This document shows, one piece after another, positions 36,770-47,561 of a stretch of DNA of 64,000 nucleotides. Numbering within the stretch: position 1 is the stretch's first letter; every line of letters begins with the position of its first letter. Origin of the DNA: Floccularia luteovirens (taxonomy: Eukaryota; Basidiomycota; Agaricomycetes; Agaricales; Squamanitaceae); assembly GCA_009739215.1 (NCBI GenBank), contig VSJF01000002.1:620001-684000 (forward strand), in the 5' to 3' direction. The position numbers were made by a program, and so were the translations under genes. The notes beneath the pieces are model-generated. The model worked only from the letters and a program-made list of their open reading frames with translations, did no database searches and was not told the DNA's origin.

Positions 36770-38107
36770 ATGCTTTGTTGTCTGCTAAATGGTGACCTTC
36801 TGTCAATGCTGCCGGAGTTTGAATATGTTCATGGCATGGCTCACTTTGTCGTTCACCGCATTGCCGAACATATTGCTGCCATCGTCCAACCCGATCTTGT
36901 CGCTGTCTTTCCTAATGTGCTCCCTGCGCCCCAAGTTTCATCACCGTCTCCGCCCAGCTATGAGATACGTCCATCATCACATGGCGGACTCGGTCTATTT
37001 GCAACGCGCGCATTACCCGCTGGAACACCAATGCTCACAGAACACCCTGCACTGATCCTTCCAAATGACCCTCTACCTCCTCACTTAACCCATTTATACG
37101 ATGACGCCCCACACGTTCTTAACCCTGAAACGCGCAATGGCCTTCTTTCCCTCACCTCATGCCGCCCGCCAGAGGAATGTTCCTCACTCATCGAGGGCAT
37201 CGCACGAACTAATGCCATATCCCTTCCTTTACCACATCTCGTCCCGGGGATTACACGGAATCCATCCATTTGTGACCACGAACATGATTATGGTGGCATC
37301 TTCCCGCTTATCAATCGTTGCAATCATTCATGCGGCCCAAACGCTGCGCATACATGGCACCGTGCATCTCTGTCTGCAACCCTCCACGCTGTACGCGATA
37401 TCGCGCTAGGCGAGGAGATCACAATAACATATACAGACCCTCTACAACCTTGCGCAACGCGTCGTGCGCGCCTTCAAAGGGATTATCGCTTCAAATGCAT
37501 GTGCTTGCACTGCGAACCTCCTCCTTGCTCTACCAGCTCACACGTCGATCAAATTGCCAAATCTGATCACGCTCGCTTTCTTCTCAACACACACCCTCAG
37601 ACACAACCTCGTCTGTCTTCTTTTCTACGTGATCCGTGTCTCCCTGCTCAGCCACTCCTCTCCGCGCATTCCCACGCATTGGAGTTGATGGAACAAGAAG
37701 GTTTGCAAAGCCTTCGTGCCGCGTGGGCCGGCGAGGCGGCGTTGTGTTGTGCCGTTATGGCTGATGAAGATGGGTGGGCGGTGTGGATACGTGCCGTGGC
37801 AAGTTCCGTATGGGTTGGGGAGGAAACGGGGAATGGCCCAGAATTAGGCAAAGAAACAGGATATGATACGAACGAATATGTCGGTAAAAAAGGGAAAGGC
37901 AATAATACAAGTGTGCAGCTCAGTGTTAAACAATCAGTTGAAGCGGTTAAAAAATGGATTGATGATGGCAGAATTGACGAATGTCCGATTTGGGGCTCCC
38001 GCAAACGTGTTGTGGAAGAGATGGATATGCGACAGCAGAAGAGTCGGAATGCAACCGGGGATGAGGATGAAGGTCTGACTGCACTAGGCACCCTCTTCGC
38101 CCCATAA
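36770..38107 (+). CDS. SET-domain protein (SMYD-like, putative lysine methyltransferase)
   Basis: Intronless 445-aa protein. The SET domain begins at GGLGLFATRALPAGTPML (about residue 70). It continues through a variable insert to the signature INRCNHSCGPNAAHTW, then GEEITITYTDPL and the post-SET-like RDYRFKCMCLHC with Cys residues for zinc. This arrangement is typical of fungal SMYD-like proteins that transfer methyl groups from S-adenosylmethionine to lysines of histones or other proteins. No MYND finger is seen between the SET halves. The ATG at 36770 is the first in frame; MLPEF or MAHFV further on are possible starts because the family-like part begins later. The C-terminal third is variable and polar. 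Confidence 0.83.
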   Translation: MLCCLLNGDLLSMLPEFEYVHGMAHFVVHRIAEHIAAIVQPDLVAVFPNVLPAPQVSSPSPPSYEIRPSSHGGLGLFATRALPAGTPMLTEHPALILPNDPLPPHLTHLYDDAPHVLNPETRNGLLSLTSCRPPEECSSLIEGIARTNAISLPLPHLVPGITRNPSICDHEHDYGGIFPLINRCNHSCGPNAAHTWHRASLSATLHAVRDIALGEEITITYTDPLQPCATRRARLQRDYRFKCMCLHCEPPPCSTSSHVDQIAKSDHARFLLNTHPQTQPRLSSFLRDPCLPAQPLLSAHSHALELMEQEGLQSLRAAWAGEAALCCAVMADEDGWAVWIRAVASSVWVGEETGNGPELGKETGYDTNEYVGKKGKGNNTSVQLSVKQSVEAVKKWIDDGRIDECPIWGSRKRVVEEMDMRQQKSRNATGDEDEGLTALGTLFAP

Positions 38108-38198
38108 TCTAAAGTCTAAACACTTGGAATCGAGACATACAAAAGCTACTGTTCCGAACTGCTCCAAACCCACCAATACCGTGCATAGGGATGTTGAT

Positions 38199-38731
38199 AT
38201 GTATGAAAAGCTCATGTTTGCAATACTTTCACATCAATTCCGGACATGGCTCTCCCCTTGTAGTTCCCTTCTCTTGGTATTGGCCGTCATAATCGTTCCC
38301 CTTGCCTAACAATGCCCAACACCTCAATTATGAAGCATTTGGTCCTGAAACAACTTGTTTCTGCAGTGCTTTCTGGTGCACTGATGGGGGTGCATATTGC
38401 TGGGATGATGGGGGAACATTCAGTGTGGGATGGCTAAACTGGTTCCACTCCCCTCCTCAGGTCAACTCCCGTGTATTGTACAACTGCGTCTACCTATTTC
38501 ATATACCAAAATAACTTGGGAATTCAGAAGAAGATTAAGGTTCCCACTGACGTCGAAAATGCGGCGGCAGAAATTGCAGAGTTGCACGCTAACAAAGACT
38601 TTGATGGCCTAGCTACATACGCAACGTACGGCGTAACTTGCTTTATTTACAAAAATTTACGGATGTTTCTGACATTATGCAGGAAGAGGCAAGTTTGGAC
38701 TAAATCGACATCTTCCTCGCTAGATCGCTAG
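38199..38731 (+). pseudogene. Frameshifted small secreted protein, third family member
   Basis: A hydrophobic leader (CSSLLLVLAVIIVPLA) runs straight into a stop. A one-base shift restores the family reading LPNNAQHLNYEAFGPETTC and the Cys-rich WCTDGGAYCWDDGG. A second frame change is needed to reach the C-terminal block (YQNNLGIQKKIKVPTDVE, then ANKDFDGLATYATY), which has no stop at the position used by its relatives. Unrecognised introns might account for some of this, but two shifts plus the lost stop suggest decay. It lies directly downstream of the SET gene. Confidence 0.62.
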
Positions 38732-39148
38732 ACTTCAATCGACTGCATAAATTGTCGAGTTCTTGTTATATCTAGCCAACAATGATTAACGATGAACAGA
38801 CACATAGACGCATCAAGAAATAGAATTTCACACTCTGATTATACATAAGATGATTCAAGGGGCAATATCGTTTTCATCATATGTTAGATCACTTGATACA
38901 AAGTGCTGTAACAGATGCACGCTCCAAAGCAATTCTCCAACCTACTTTACATTTGGTCAAATCGTTGTAACATAGCCTGTCGAATAGCCAGTCATTTGTG
39001 ATTCGTGATGATTCCACAGGACTCGATGTTCAAAATTCTTGAATACTTGAATTGTTGATTTAAGCTAGTACCAGCAATCCGGTGGTAGTCTCTGCAGCTT
39101 TTATGAATGATAAGGTGATACTGCTTTACAATCGCATTGGAAAAAACA
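38732..39148. other. Convergent intergenic spacer
   Basis: AT-rich spacer between the secreted-protein remnant and the 3' end of the HAUS3-like gene. No feature recognised. Confidence 0.45.
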
Positions 39149-41272
39149 CTACGACCGGGAGCCCAGTACATCCTTTCCCGCCCAGCGATCTACAAATGCG
39201 CGAACCCGCTTTTGCACGCGCGGGTTTTCCATTGTAGTTTGCACCTCCTATAGGTATATAAGTCATAGCGGTGGGAATCACAAGTACACGAAACTTACGA
39301 TCTGCAACTTCTCAACCAAATCCACCAGTTCTCCTGACTTCTGGGCGGCTCTCTGCTCCAGCGTGCGTATGTCTTTTGGTGGAACAAACGGATGGGTACC
39401 GTTGGAATATATCAGTGAGAGTAGTGGCGTATGCGAGTGCATTCTATGATGAAAGTTATATTAACGGCTAAAATAAGATATTTTAAGGCGCACAAGGATG
39501 CAAGGTTTTCATTGAGTTGCCTGGTCCATTCCCCTGCCATGTTACTGTTGTCTTCTGAATCGTGAACTAGTTGTTTCAATGCATTGTACAGGTCTTCACG
39601 GTCCAGTAATACTTGATGGTCTGTTAATACATCTTAATAAGGGCATTCACTAAACTGTATTTAAGAAAATACCATTTTGCGCTTTCAACGCCTGCCTTAT
39701 ATTTTCTTCCAATTCTGTTTCCCCTTCCCCATACTCGTTATCGATTTTGCTTTTAAGGGTTTCAGTGTTGTCCCGAGCACGCGTAATATCGTCCGCAACT
39801 TCCTCCATCTCTTCCCCCAACGCGCCAATCAGCGCTTCTGCATCAAATATATGTATAGCTAGTTGACACAGGAAATTGTTGAGCTCTTCCGCAGGACCCT
39901 GTATTTTTTGGTATTTCACATTTGCCTGGCAGATGTAGGAAGTGGGAAGTTAACATTGGTAACGGGGAGAATTTGGGATAGCTTGCACTCACTTTCTCAA
40001 GAATTTTCAACCGTCTATCTAGGAGATCAGCTTGGTCAATTGACCACGCTCTTCGCAATTCCTCTTTAACGTCTATCTCCCTTCTCCCACTGTCTCCTCT
40101 CCCATTGACCTCCTCCTTCTCAAAATTCCGAACTATCTCCTCCAGGTCTGCCCCATCTTGCTTTCCATTCTCCAGTGCGACGTAGATTTTTTCTAACTCC
40201 TCTCTATATGCCCGCTCCTCCACTTCCTCTAGATTGATGTTTTGAAAAGCTGCTTGTAAGCGACTGCATTCTGCTTCGACGTGTTCTGCGCCTGGTATGC
40301 GATTTCTAGTGGTAAGCTGATCTTTTGTGTGAACTGAGAGAGCGTTCAGGTTCTTGTCAAAATTGGCCAGAGTTGTATAATAAGCTGAAAATATGGGTTG
40401 AGTGGCGATCTTCAGTTGTGTATTAAGTAAATAACATACGAGTCACATCAATTTTGTTGACAGAGTCAATCAGGGAAAATGCACTGGATGTAGAAGATTG
40501 TATCGCAGAGTCTGTCTATGTGGAGATATGTTTAGATCTAAAATGTTAAGAATCGACAGGACTTACATGGAGAGAAAGTTCCGAAAGTTTTATATTTGTT
40601 TCACGCGTTTTTTTTTCAGTGCTCTCGACTTTTGCTTGGATGGATTTGATTGTTTTCGTTAATTCATGGGCGGCTCGTCTATAGACAGAAAGCTTTGAGT
40701 ACCATGAGTAAAAAGAATAGAGCAAAGAAGTTGAACTTTGTCTGCTGCAGACGGGCTTTGAGAAGTTCTGTCTCTTGCTGAACAAGTCGTGTCTCGTTCT
40801 TGATGTAATTCGCGTGTACACTGTTAGATTATTGAGTTATAATTAACTAACTTAATGATCGGAAGGCACACTTTAGTCGAGAAGGAGGCATCCACCCATC
40901 CTGAGGGAACGTACTGAAAGCATCTGTGTCACTTGAATCCTCCAGAGAGTCAACGGATACTTTCAAGTGTCGGAATCTAGCGTATAGTAAAGTCCACAGG
41001 TCATGTAGGAGAAACCATTGAGCTTACATATCAATCTCATCTTTTTCTAAAGCAATATCCCTCAGAGCGGCTGCGTATCGCACATTCCGTACATATTCAC
41101 TTCTACTTATATCCCCACATTCCGACTCCGTATCCTCTGGGAGGAAAGAGGCGAGCCAGTCAATGATCAGTTTACCAGCTGGAATGTCCGTTGCCCATTC
41201 GATATCTTCGGGGTTTACATCTGGACCGCCTAGAGTAGATATGATGTCCGTTACCTTCTTTGCTGACGCCAT
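39149..41272 (-). CDS. HAUS augmin-like complex subunit 3-like coiled-coil protein
   Basis: Multi-exon minus-strand gene with about ten exons separated by ~50-bp introns. The first exon carries a compact N-terminal domain (ISTLGGPDVNPEDIEWATDI, GKLIIDWLASFLPED) like that of augmin subunit 3 from animals and plants, where an acidic/Trp segment precedes a Leu-Asp-Trp motif. A WMPPSRLK segment follows, then long heptad-type coiled coils (NETRLVQQETELLKARLQQT, RAAHELTKTIKSIQAKVEST, EKIYVALENGKQ). The C-terminus (RTLEQRAAQKSGELVDLVEK, PRVQKRVRAFVDRW, then GKDVLGSRS) is read to the stop at 39149. Augmin recruits gamma-tubulin to existing spindle microtubules. Assignment rests on the N-terminal domain; individual exon ends are approximate. 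Confidence 0.75.
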
Positions 41273-41620
41273 AAGAGTTTATGGTATCATGGTGCATTGC
41301 ACGGCGCGGTACCCCGCGACTTGACAGAATTTATTATCACGTGATCCATAAATTGACAGCCTTTGTGAGATTCCTGTCAATGTCATCCTTCAAGCTTCAA
41401 CGTTCAACATACATTATACCCTGTCCACTTCTCAGGTAGTCTCACACCTGAATCTGTGCCAGTGGCTCCCATATATCAGGAATTTGTTGTTTGTTGGGAT
41501 TAGGGAGTGATTGCTTTTTTGTCAACGTGTAAGTCAAACTTATTTTCGGAGCGGAACACTGCTCAAAATATCGTCTTGACTGACTTGTTCTTTGTTGTGC
41601 TCGTTCTTTCGACTAATAGG
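41273..41620. promoter_or_regulatory. Divergent promoter region between HAUS3-like and J-protein genes
   Basis: The 348-bp gap separates two divergently transcribed genes and must hold both promoters. It has a GC-rich patch near 41300 and an ATCACGTGAT palindrome near 41337, a CACGTG E-box that a bHLH factor could bind. No TATA box is obvious. Confidence 0.5.
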
Positions 41621-43232
41621 ATGGTCTCCTCAACAACATCAGCGTTGTTGTCTCTGGTTGGTTGGACCATCGTACCAGACTTTGCCACGAAACGGCTCTT
41701 AGCAATCCTAACCAGACTCTCTTTGCCACACCTCACTCCTGCACCTCCAGGCACTCTACAACATCGTAAACATTATGGAATCGCATTCGCCATAGTCGTC
41801 CTTGGCTATCTTCTCTATACTATGATCGAAAGTGCCCGTGCTATGCCTCCAAATTTCTATCAAATTCTGGGTGTGCCACCAACAGCAGATGAGAATGCGT
41901 TGAAACTTGCTTTCCGAAATTTTGCGAAGAAATATCATCCAGACAGACCAGATGTTGGTGTTGCGGGAACTGATCTCTTCATGCTTGTGCGTGACTCGTA
42001 TGAAGCGCTGAAAAATCCGGTGGTAAGGTTTGCTTATGACCGGTGAGGTACCTTGTTTACCCGTGTCGACTGTTTTTACTGATTCAAGAGCTCCAGCTTC
42101 GGGCCAGATGTCCTAACTTGGAAGCACTGTAGTACTGCCCGTGAATATATTAATCATGGACTAATACAAGCATCGGGATATCACATCGTCGCGGGTGGCG
42201 CTCTGTTGTTCTGGACTGCTCTTGGCCAGTACAGTCCAATTTCTTTCGTTCGTATTCCACTTCTCTCCATAATGACACATTTACTGATGTCCAACATGTA
42301 GTGGCGCTTCACACTTTTTGCCACCCTCTTCGGAGCAGAATTAGCATTAATCCTCTCACCATCTGGAGGTACCCCCGATACGTCAAATGCAGGTTCCCCT
42401 CCTACAATATTACATCTTATATTCCCTCAACGCACGACATACCAACATATTTTATTCATTCACCAATTGTTTATGTTCCTTACAGTTGCGCTTACCCGAG
42501 TTGCCCCTCAACTATTCCCACCCACTAATGATCCAAACACCGAAGCTGCTCTTCTGGAAAGGATAAATGCAATGTCAAATCTTGCAGATCGAGAAGGCAA
42601 GCTCTTAATCAAATATCAAATATAAATGCTAACACCGCTACACAGCTTCTTTAATGCTCCATACTCAACTGCATTCCATCGCGCCGCCTCCTGCTGATTC
42701 CAAATCACCAGAACACCCACACGAACCCACCCTTGCGCGCATGCATCCCATGTCTCCTGATCGCGCTGCTATGTTGCTCAGCACGGAACTTCAGGGAGAG
42801 ATTGAGGAATTGATTATTGAAGCGAACCTCAAGAAAGACGCAGGTCCTTTGAGAAGCGCATGGGAAGCTGCAATCCGACGCGGACTCAGTGGGGGTGTCA
42901 ATGGTAAAAGTGAAGACGAAGCTGGTGATTACGATGGATTGAAATCATCGAAAAAGAATTTTTGGGAACGCGACGAAGATGTTGATGTCGACATTGTTGT
43001 CCCAGAGGATGCTGAACAGGATAGCGATAATGATGGAAGCGAGACGGAGCGTGAAGCGCGGGATACGGATACTTCTATTCGAAAAGATGGTGCAGGGAAG
43101 GTTGAAAATCTCGTAGGAGAGTATTCAACAGGGTTCGAGCATGCTTTCCCTTCTCCGCGGCCTTCTCCATCTCCTCAAGAGAGAGATCAGGCTCATACCA
43201 AAATGCAGGACCGGCAGAGGGAGGTTGATTAG
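41621..43232 (+). CDS. Membrane-anchored J-domain (DnaJ/Hsp40) protein
   Basis: Predicted 484 aa from exons 41621-42042, 42097-42247, 42302-42596 and 42646-43232. An N-terminal membrane segment (GIAFAIVVLGYLLYTMI) precedes the J-domain (NFYQILGVPPTADENALKLA, then KKYHPDRPDVG with the HPD motif, and DSYEALKNPVVRFAYDR). Two or more further membrane segments follow (HIVAGGALLFWTALGQY, FTLFATLFGAELALIL, LFMFLTVALTRVA). The C-terminal region is acidic and polar. The arrangement suggests an ER or mitochondrial membrane co-chaperone that stimulates Hsp70 next to the membrane; it is not SEC63 because no Brl domain is seen. Intron 3 begins with GC (GCAAGC), a GC-AG intron supported by frame. Confidence 0.88.
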
Positions 43233-43574
43233 GGTTGGGCTTCGATCAGCTTCTGTACCATAAATAATACTTGTCAATGCGTGACCCGCACCTACTTGCA
43301 CACTCAACATTTGCAACCCAAAAAAACGCGTCATTATTTTCTACTTTGATACGTACGCTTCAAGAATGTAATTTTCATGTGGAAGTTATAAGAGAAAGAA
43401 ACATGTTACTTGTGTATCAAGCACGTCGTAACATAGTGGGTTTATTATCTGTCCGCTCGCTGTATGAATGTGTATGCAATTGTCATATGATGGGAACGGA
43501 ACTGGGGCGATGGATAGTAACAATCAAGAATAGCAGATATGAAAGGGTAGTTGTAGTTAACAACAAAAAAAATC
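43233..43574. other. Convergent intergenic spacer
   Basis: Short region between the ends of the J-protein gene and the DUF4203-type gene. No feature recognised. Confidence 0.45.
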
Positions 43575-45050
43575 TCATGACCGCTTCCCAAATCTCACAG
43601 ATTCACCAAGTCCTGCGATGAATCCGCTCCTCGGTTTAGCTAATTTAGCTTGCGAAGAGTTATTTGAATATGGGAGATCAGAGAAGGACGATACCGCTAC
43701 ACCTTCCCCTCCTGTGAGCCCAGTCTCCGCGGAGCCACTCTGTCTTATGGTATCCTTATCCTTCTCTTTATTAACCGGAGATCTTGTACCTTCTTCATCC
43801 ATGGTTCTCGCCGCTCTGTCGTTGCTGAGCCTGTAGCCCTCGAATAATTCTTCGCGTTTATGACTTTTCCGCCTGAAAGGTTGGGTGAACATACGATGTT
43901 GGGCGTATGCAAGGATGGGGCTGTGGTTGAATTTATTAACTGGTTTACAATCGAAACAAGGGATGAAGAGTTTACATTATTCCGAGGGAAATGCCGATTA
44001 GGACGAATGTTATCTTTGGTGGGTTGTATCCATGTGTCACGAGGTCCTTTCAAAGTCACCATTTGAATAATTCGATAGTCATCCTCACTGAAACCAAAAA
44101 TAACGACTCACAAGGATGTGTGAACTGTTCCTATCAAAAAATACCCTTAGACCACGACTCATACCGTCCTGCTTATTTACGATAAGATCCACTCCAAGGA
44201 AAGTCAAGAATGTGCCAATCGAGGCACAGGAGAATAACTTAACGAGGAAAAGGTGTACCATCAACATTTATAAGCCACCTTCGGAACGAGAGTAAGAAGA
44301 GGAACATACCAATCCTACTCTCTGAGTTCCATCCCAAACCAGCATCGCAACACCAAACAGACCCATTAATCCGCAAATCACCCATCCAGCAGGGTAGCCC
44401 ACTGATCCGGTCCCAAAAAGCAGTCCAGGGCGTAATAGCATGATACGGATCCCCAGCGCCAGCCCACCAGTAGCACCAAGGCAAGCCAACCCAATTAGCC
44501 TGCCAAACTCAAACACCCCAATTAGACACCCAAATACGAAGAAACTCATGACGATAGCAGTTAGTATGATATCGGATACGCTAGCTTGTCCCAGAGAATT
44601 ACAGAGAGCGGCCCATACTAATAGACGTATCTTGCGTAAATAGCTTGTAACAATTAGACTAGGCTGAATATGATACACACCACAAACGCTAGCAGACAAG
44701 CCAATTCCAATACCAGTGGTCAACCTCCATCCACGAATCCCCACACAAGCCATCAGGATACCCACAACAAGGGAGAAAACAATCCATATTAGCGCTGCAG
44801 CATCAAAACCTTGACCAGCACCATCTGTAGCTGGTGATTGTTGTATAGGAAGCTGAGTATCTGAATTGATAACTTCTGGTGTGCCAGTGAGATTGCTGAT
44901 AACAAATGTATCGCGCGGGTTTATGTGAGTGTAGTCATTGTAGGAGCGGGTCGTCGATAAGGAAGATGCATGAACCAAAGATGCGATTAATAACTGTAAA
45001 AGAAAGGTATACAGAAGAAGAGGTATGCGGCGCGCCTGCAGCGCAACCAT
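43575..45050 (-). CDS. Multipass membrane protein, DUF4203/TMEM198-like
   Basis: Minus-strand gene with a signal peptide (LLLYTFLLQLLIASLVHASS), a Ser/Thr/Asn-rich lumenal stretch, and about seven hydrophobic helices such as AALIWIVFSLVVGILMACVG, AIVMSFFVFGCLIGVFEFGR and AGWVICGLMGLFGVAMLVWD. The conserved end GVDLIVNKQDGMSRGLRVFF and FDRNSSH is characteristic of DUF4203 proteins. Introns are seen at about 44697-44642 and 44310-44240, and at least one more lies near 44110-44060 whose exact ends are unclear. The cytosolic tail (ERREPWMKKVQDL region, then EEGTRSPVNKEKDKDT and GFIAGLGESVRFGKRS) is my tentative C-terminus. Function in fungi is unknown. The start at 45050 puts the signal peptide first. 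Confidence 0.75.
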
Positions 45051-46600
45051 TCTAGATGGTGGTGTCCTGTAAAAAGAATATAAAAAGAACGTAGAAAGGG
45101 CGACAGCCCTCAATAATAAGTGATAACCCGATAAGTATCCAGGAAATGTACGATTGTTTGGAGTATGTTTCTTTTTTTTTTACCAGCGGAAGGAAAAACC
45201 GATATGTGAATGTGTTTATGTCCTCTTTGCCCTTTGAAGTTACATACGATGCAGTATTAGGGTCGGCGTGAGGGATTTTTCTTTGATGATCAAGGTCGAG
45301 GAATGAAACGAACGTGATAGATAATAACCCGGACCTGAATTGTCGCAAGAATAATATCAAGGGGTTGTACGTACAATACTGAGAACGCATGAGGTTCTCT
45401 ATCCTGTTGGGTAGGCAACAAATGATTACTCTGAGAAAAGAACAGTTTTCCGCATTTGGATATGGACACCTTGTGGAACCAAGTTTTTAAGTTGGGATTC
45501 TTCGCTGGTGCCTTTCTGACACTTTGCATAGATGGTCGGTCGGTGGTGAAGCTATGCGTGACCTGCCATACACATGAGTTGTACATTTATTCGAGTTTCT
45601 AGAGATCCTATGTAAAGTATAAATAACTTCCTTGGCGAGTTCTGCATGCGTGCGTACTTCATATCAAAACTAGATTAAATATAAGTATATGATGTAAGTC
45701 GCCGTAAATGGCGCATATACGAATATACGATAGTGCAGAATCCCGAGGACAGCCTACAAAGAATGAGTTAACATTACTCATAAAGACAAGAGTAATAGAA
45801 CAGAAGGGGGCTCAGTGCTGCGTACAGCAGACGAAAATAAAGATCTCATATCCCCAACATACATCGGATTCAAGTACCAGGCCCCATCAACCAATGCCGG
45901 TCCATCTCCTGACAACATCTTCACTGCGGAACTCGGCCATTTTATGCACGTAACCACACGCCACAGACATGTTTCTTTAGCTGTGGCGCTTTATATCGGG
46001 CACATGTATGCATATACCGTCCGAGAATAAACCACATCCAGAGACCACCCAACACGATGGTTATCTTATCCGTGCAGGTTTGGCAGTTTGGACGAAAGGG
46101 AAATTAATTCCAAGATGTGAGACTCTGCCTTTGCTGCGAGGTCATAGTCCTTTAGACCATTGCAGCCTATCATTATAAAGAGTCTGGTTTGTCGGTCCAG
46201 CCTTACAATATGTCATGAATGAGCTTGAAATGACATATTGAGGATATAGACGCATTGAAGGGGTTCGCAGCCCAAGGAGAGAAACGGAATGGGAGGTTCT
46301 TGGATAGACAGAAACTGATGTAGTTGGAGTCGACCCTTTTACTAGAACATCTTTGCCAAACTAAATGAGAAGAGAAAACACTCACCAAACGAACGAGTTT
46401 CAATGATTGTTTCCTGATCGTAAACTTTCTTTTGAATGAAATGGAATGTCTGAAGTATAGCGGCGTGGGAAAGCTTAGTCATGCCTGGGAGGCGAACGTC
46501 GAACACGTCGACTTCTAGCATCAAAGTATTCTGTTTTCCAGTCCTCCAGTCCTCCAGTCTTTTCATCCTCCCCACACTTTAAAAGTATTTCCAGGAAATC
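45051..46600. other. Intergenic region, nothing recognised
   Basis: About 1.5 kb without a supported gene. The right end, just before ERD2, has a short tandem repeat of CCAGTCCT units (about 46538-46560), likely in the ERD2 leader. A T-run lies at about 45172-45181. Confidence 0.45.
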
Positions 46601-47561
46601 ATGAATCTTTTTCGGCTGCTGGGTACGCCTTACTGCTGTCGTTTGTATGGTGTACTCATGTCCTGAACCGCTTTGCAGGTGACCTGTCACATTTAGCCTC
46701 AATTTTGATTTTGCTGCACAAGATTCAAACAACGCGTTCATGTCGAGGTGGGTCTTTATCACAGCATAGCAATATATTGTGATGTATATGACTCCCTTAC
46801 AATCACCATGGTTCTTCTACAGGCATTTCATTCAAGACCCAAGCCTTATATGTCGTCGTCTTCGTAATGCGCTATCTGGATCTCTTCTTCAGATTTGTTT
46901 CTGTCTACAACTCTTTGATGAAGCTTTTCTTTATCGGAAGCAGTTGCTACATACTCTACCTAATGAAGTATAAGTATAGGTCAGCCTCTTTCCTCCCCTT
47001 CCAGTATCCAAACACCTACTAATAGTTATGGAATCAGACCAACTAATGACCCTTCTATCGATACATTCCGAATCGAATATCTCCTCGGGCCATGCGTCGT
47101 TCTCTCCCTCATCTTTAATTACAAATTCATAGTCAGCGAGATTATGTGGTCTTTTTCAATCTTCTTGGAGGCCGTGGCTATCCTACCACAATTGTTCATG
47201 CTCCAGAGGACGGGAGAGGCAGAGACTATCACGACACATTATTTGGCAGCCTTGGGCTTGTACCGAGCTCTGTACATTCCCAACTGGATTTATCGGTGAG
47301 TGGTATTTTTCAATGTGGCAGAGAACTACGTCATATGCTTTTCTTGAACACCTCTCATTTATTGTTAGTTATTTCTCGGAAGGTGTCGTCGACCCCATTG
47401 CCCTAACAGCGGGCATAGTGCAAACGGGTCTGTATCTCGATTTCTTCTATGTTTATTTCACAAAGTAAGCGTGCATTCCTTCCATATACTTTTTCTCAGT
47501 TGTTTACCAAATGTTTCCTAATAGGGTGCTGCAAGGACAAAAGTTCGAACTTCCCGCTTAA
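46601..47561 (+). CDS. ERD2: ER lumen protein-retaining (KDEL/HDEL) receptor
   Basis: Seven-TM receptor that binds escaped ER proteins in the Golgi and returns them in COPI vesicles. Exons 46601-46622, 46679-46747, 46823-46979, 47038-47295, 47369-47464 and 47525-47561 give exactly 212 aa, the standard family length. Reading: [112 protein letters not shown] and the C-terminus [12 protein letters not shown]. The ligand-site residues of the ERD2 family fall in these conserved blocks. No anomaly is seen; the first exon is only 22 bases long. Confidence 0.97.

Noticed and set aside
41621..43232. SEC63 as identity of the membrane J-protein
   Set aside because: The J-domain lies near the N-terminus with TM segments on both sides, but the Brl region expected of SEC63 is absent and the protein is too short.
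43618..44066. Plus-strand ORFs in the 43.6-44.1 kb interval
   Set aside because: They mirror the tail of the DUF4203-type gene on the minus strand and show no own family resemblance.
46342..46762. Minus-strand ORFs of 77 and 95 codons
   Set aside because: They lie antisense to ERD2 exons 1-2 and its leader; ERD2 gives an exact 212-aa family match on the other strand.
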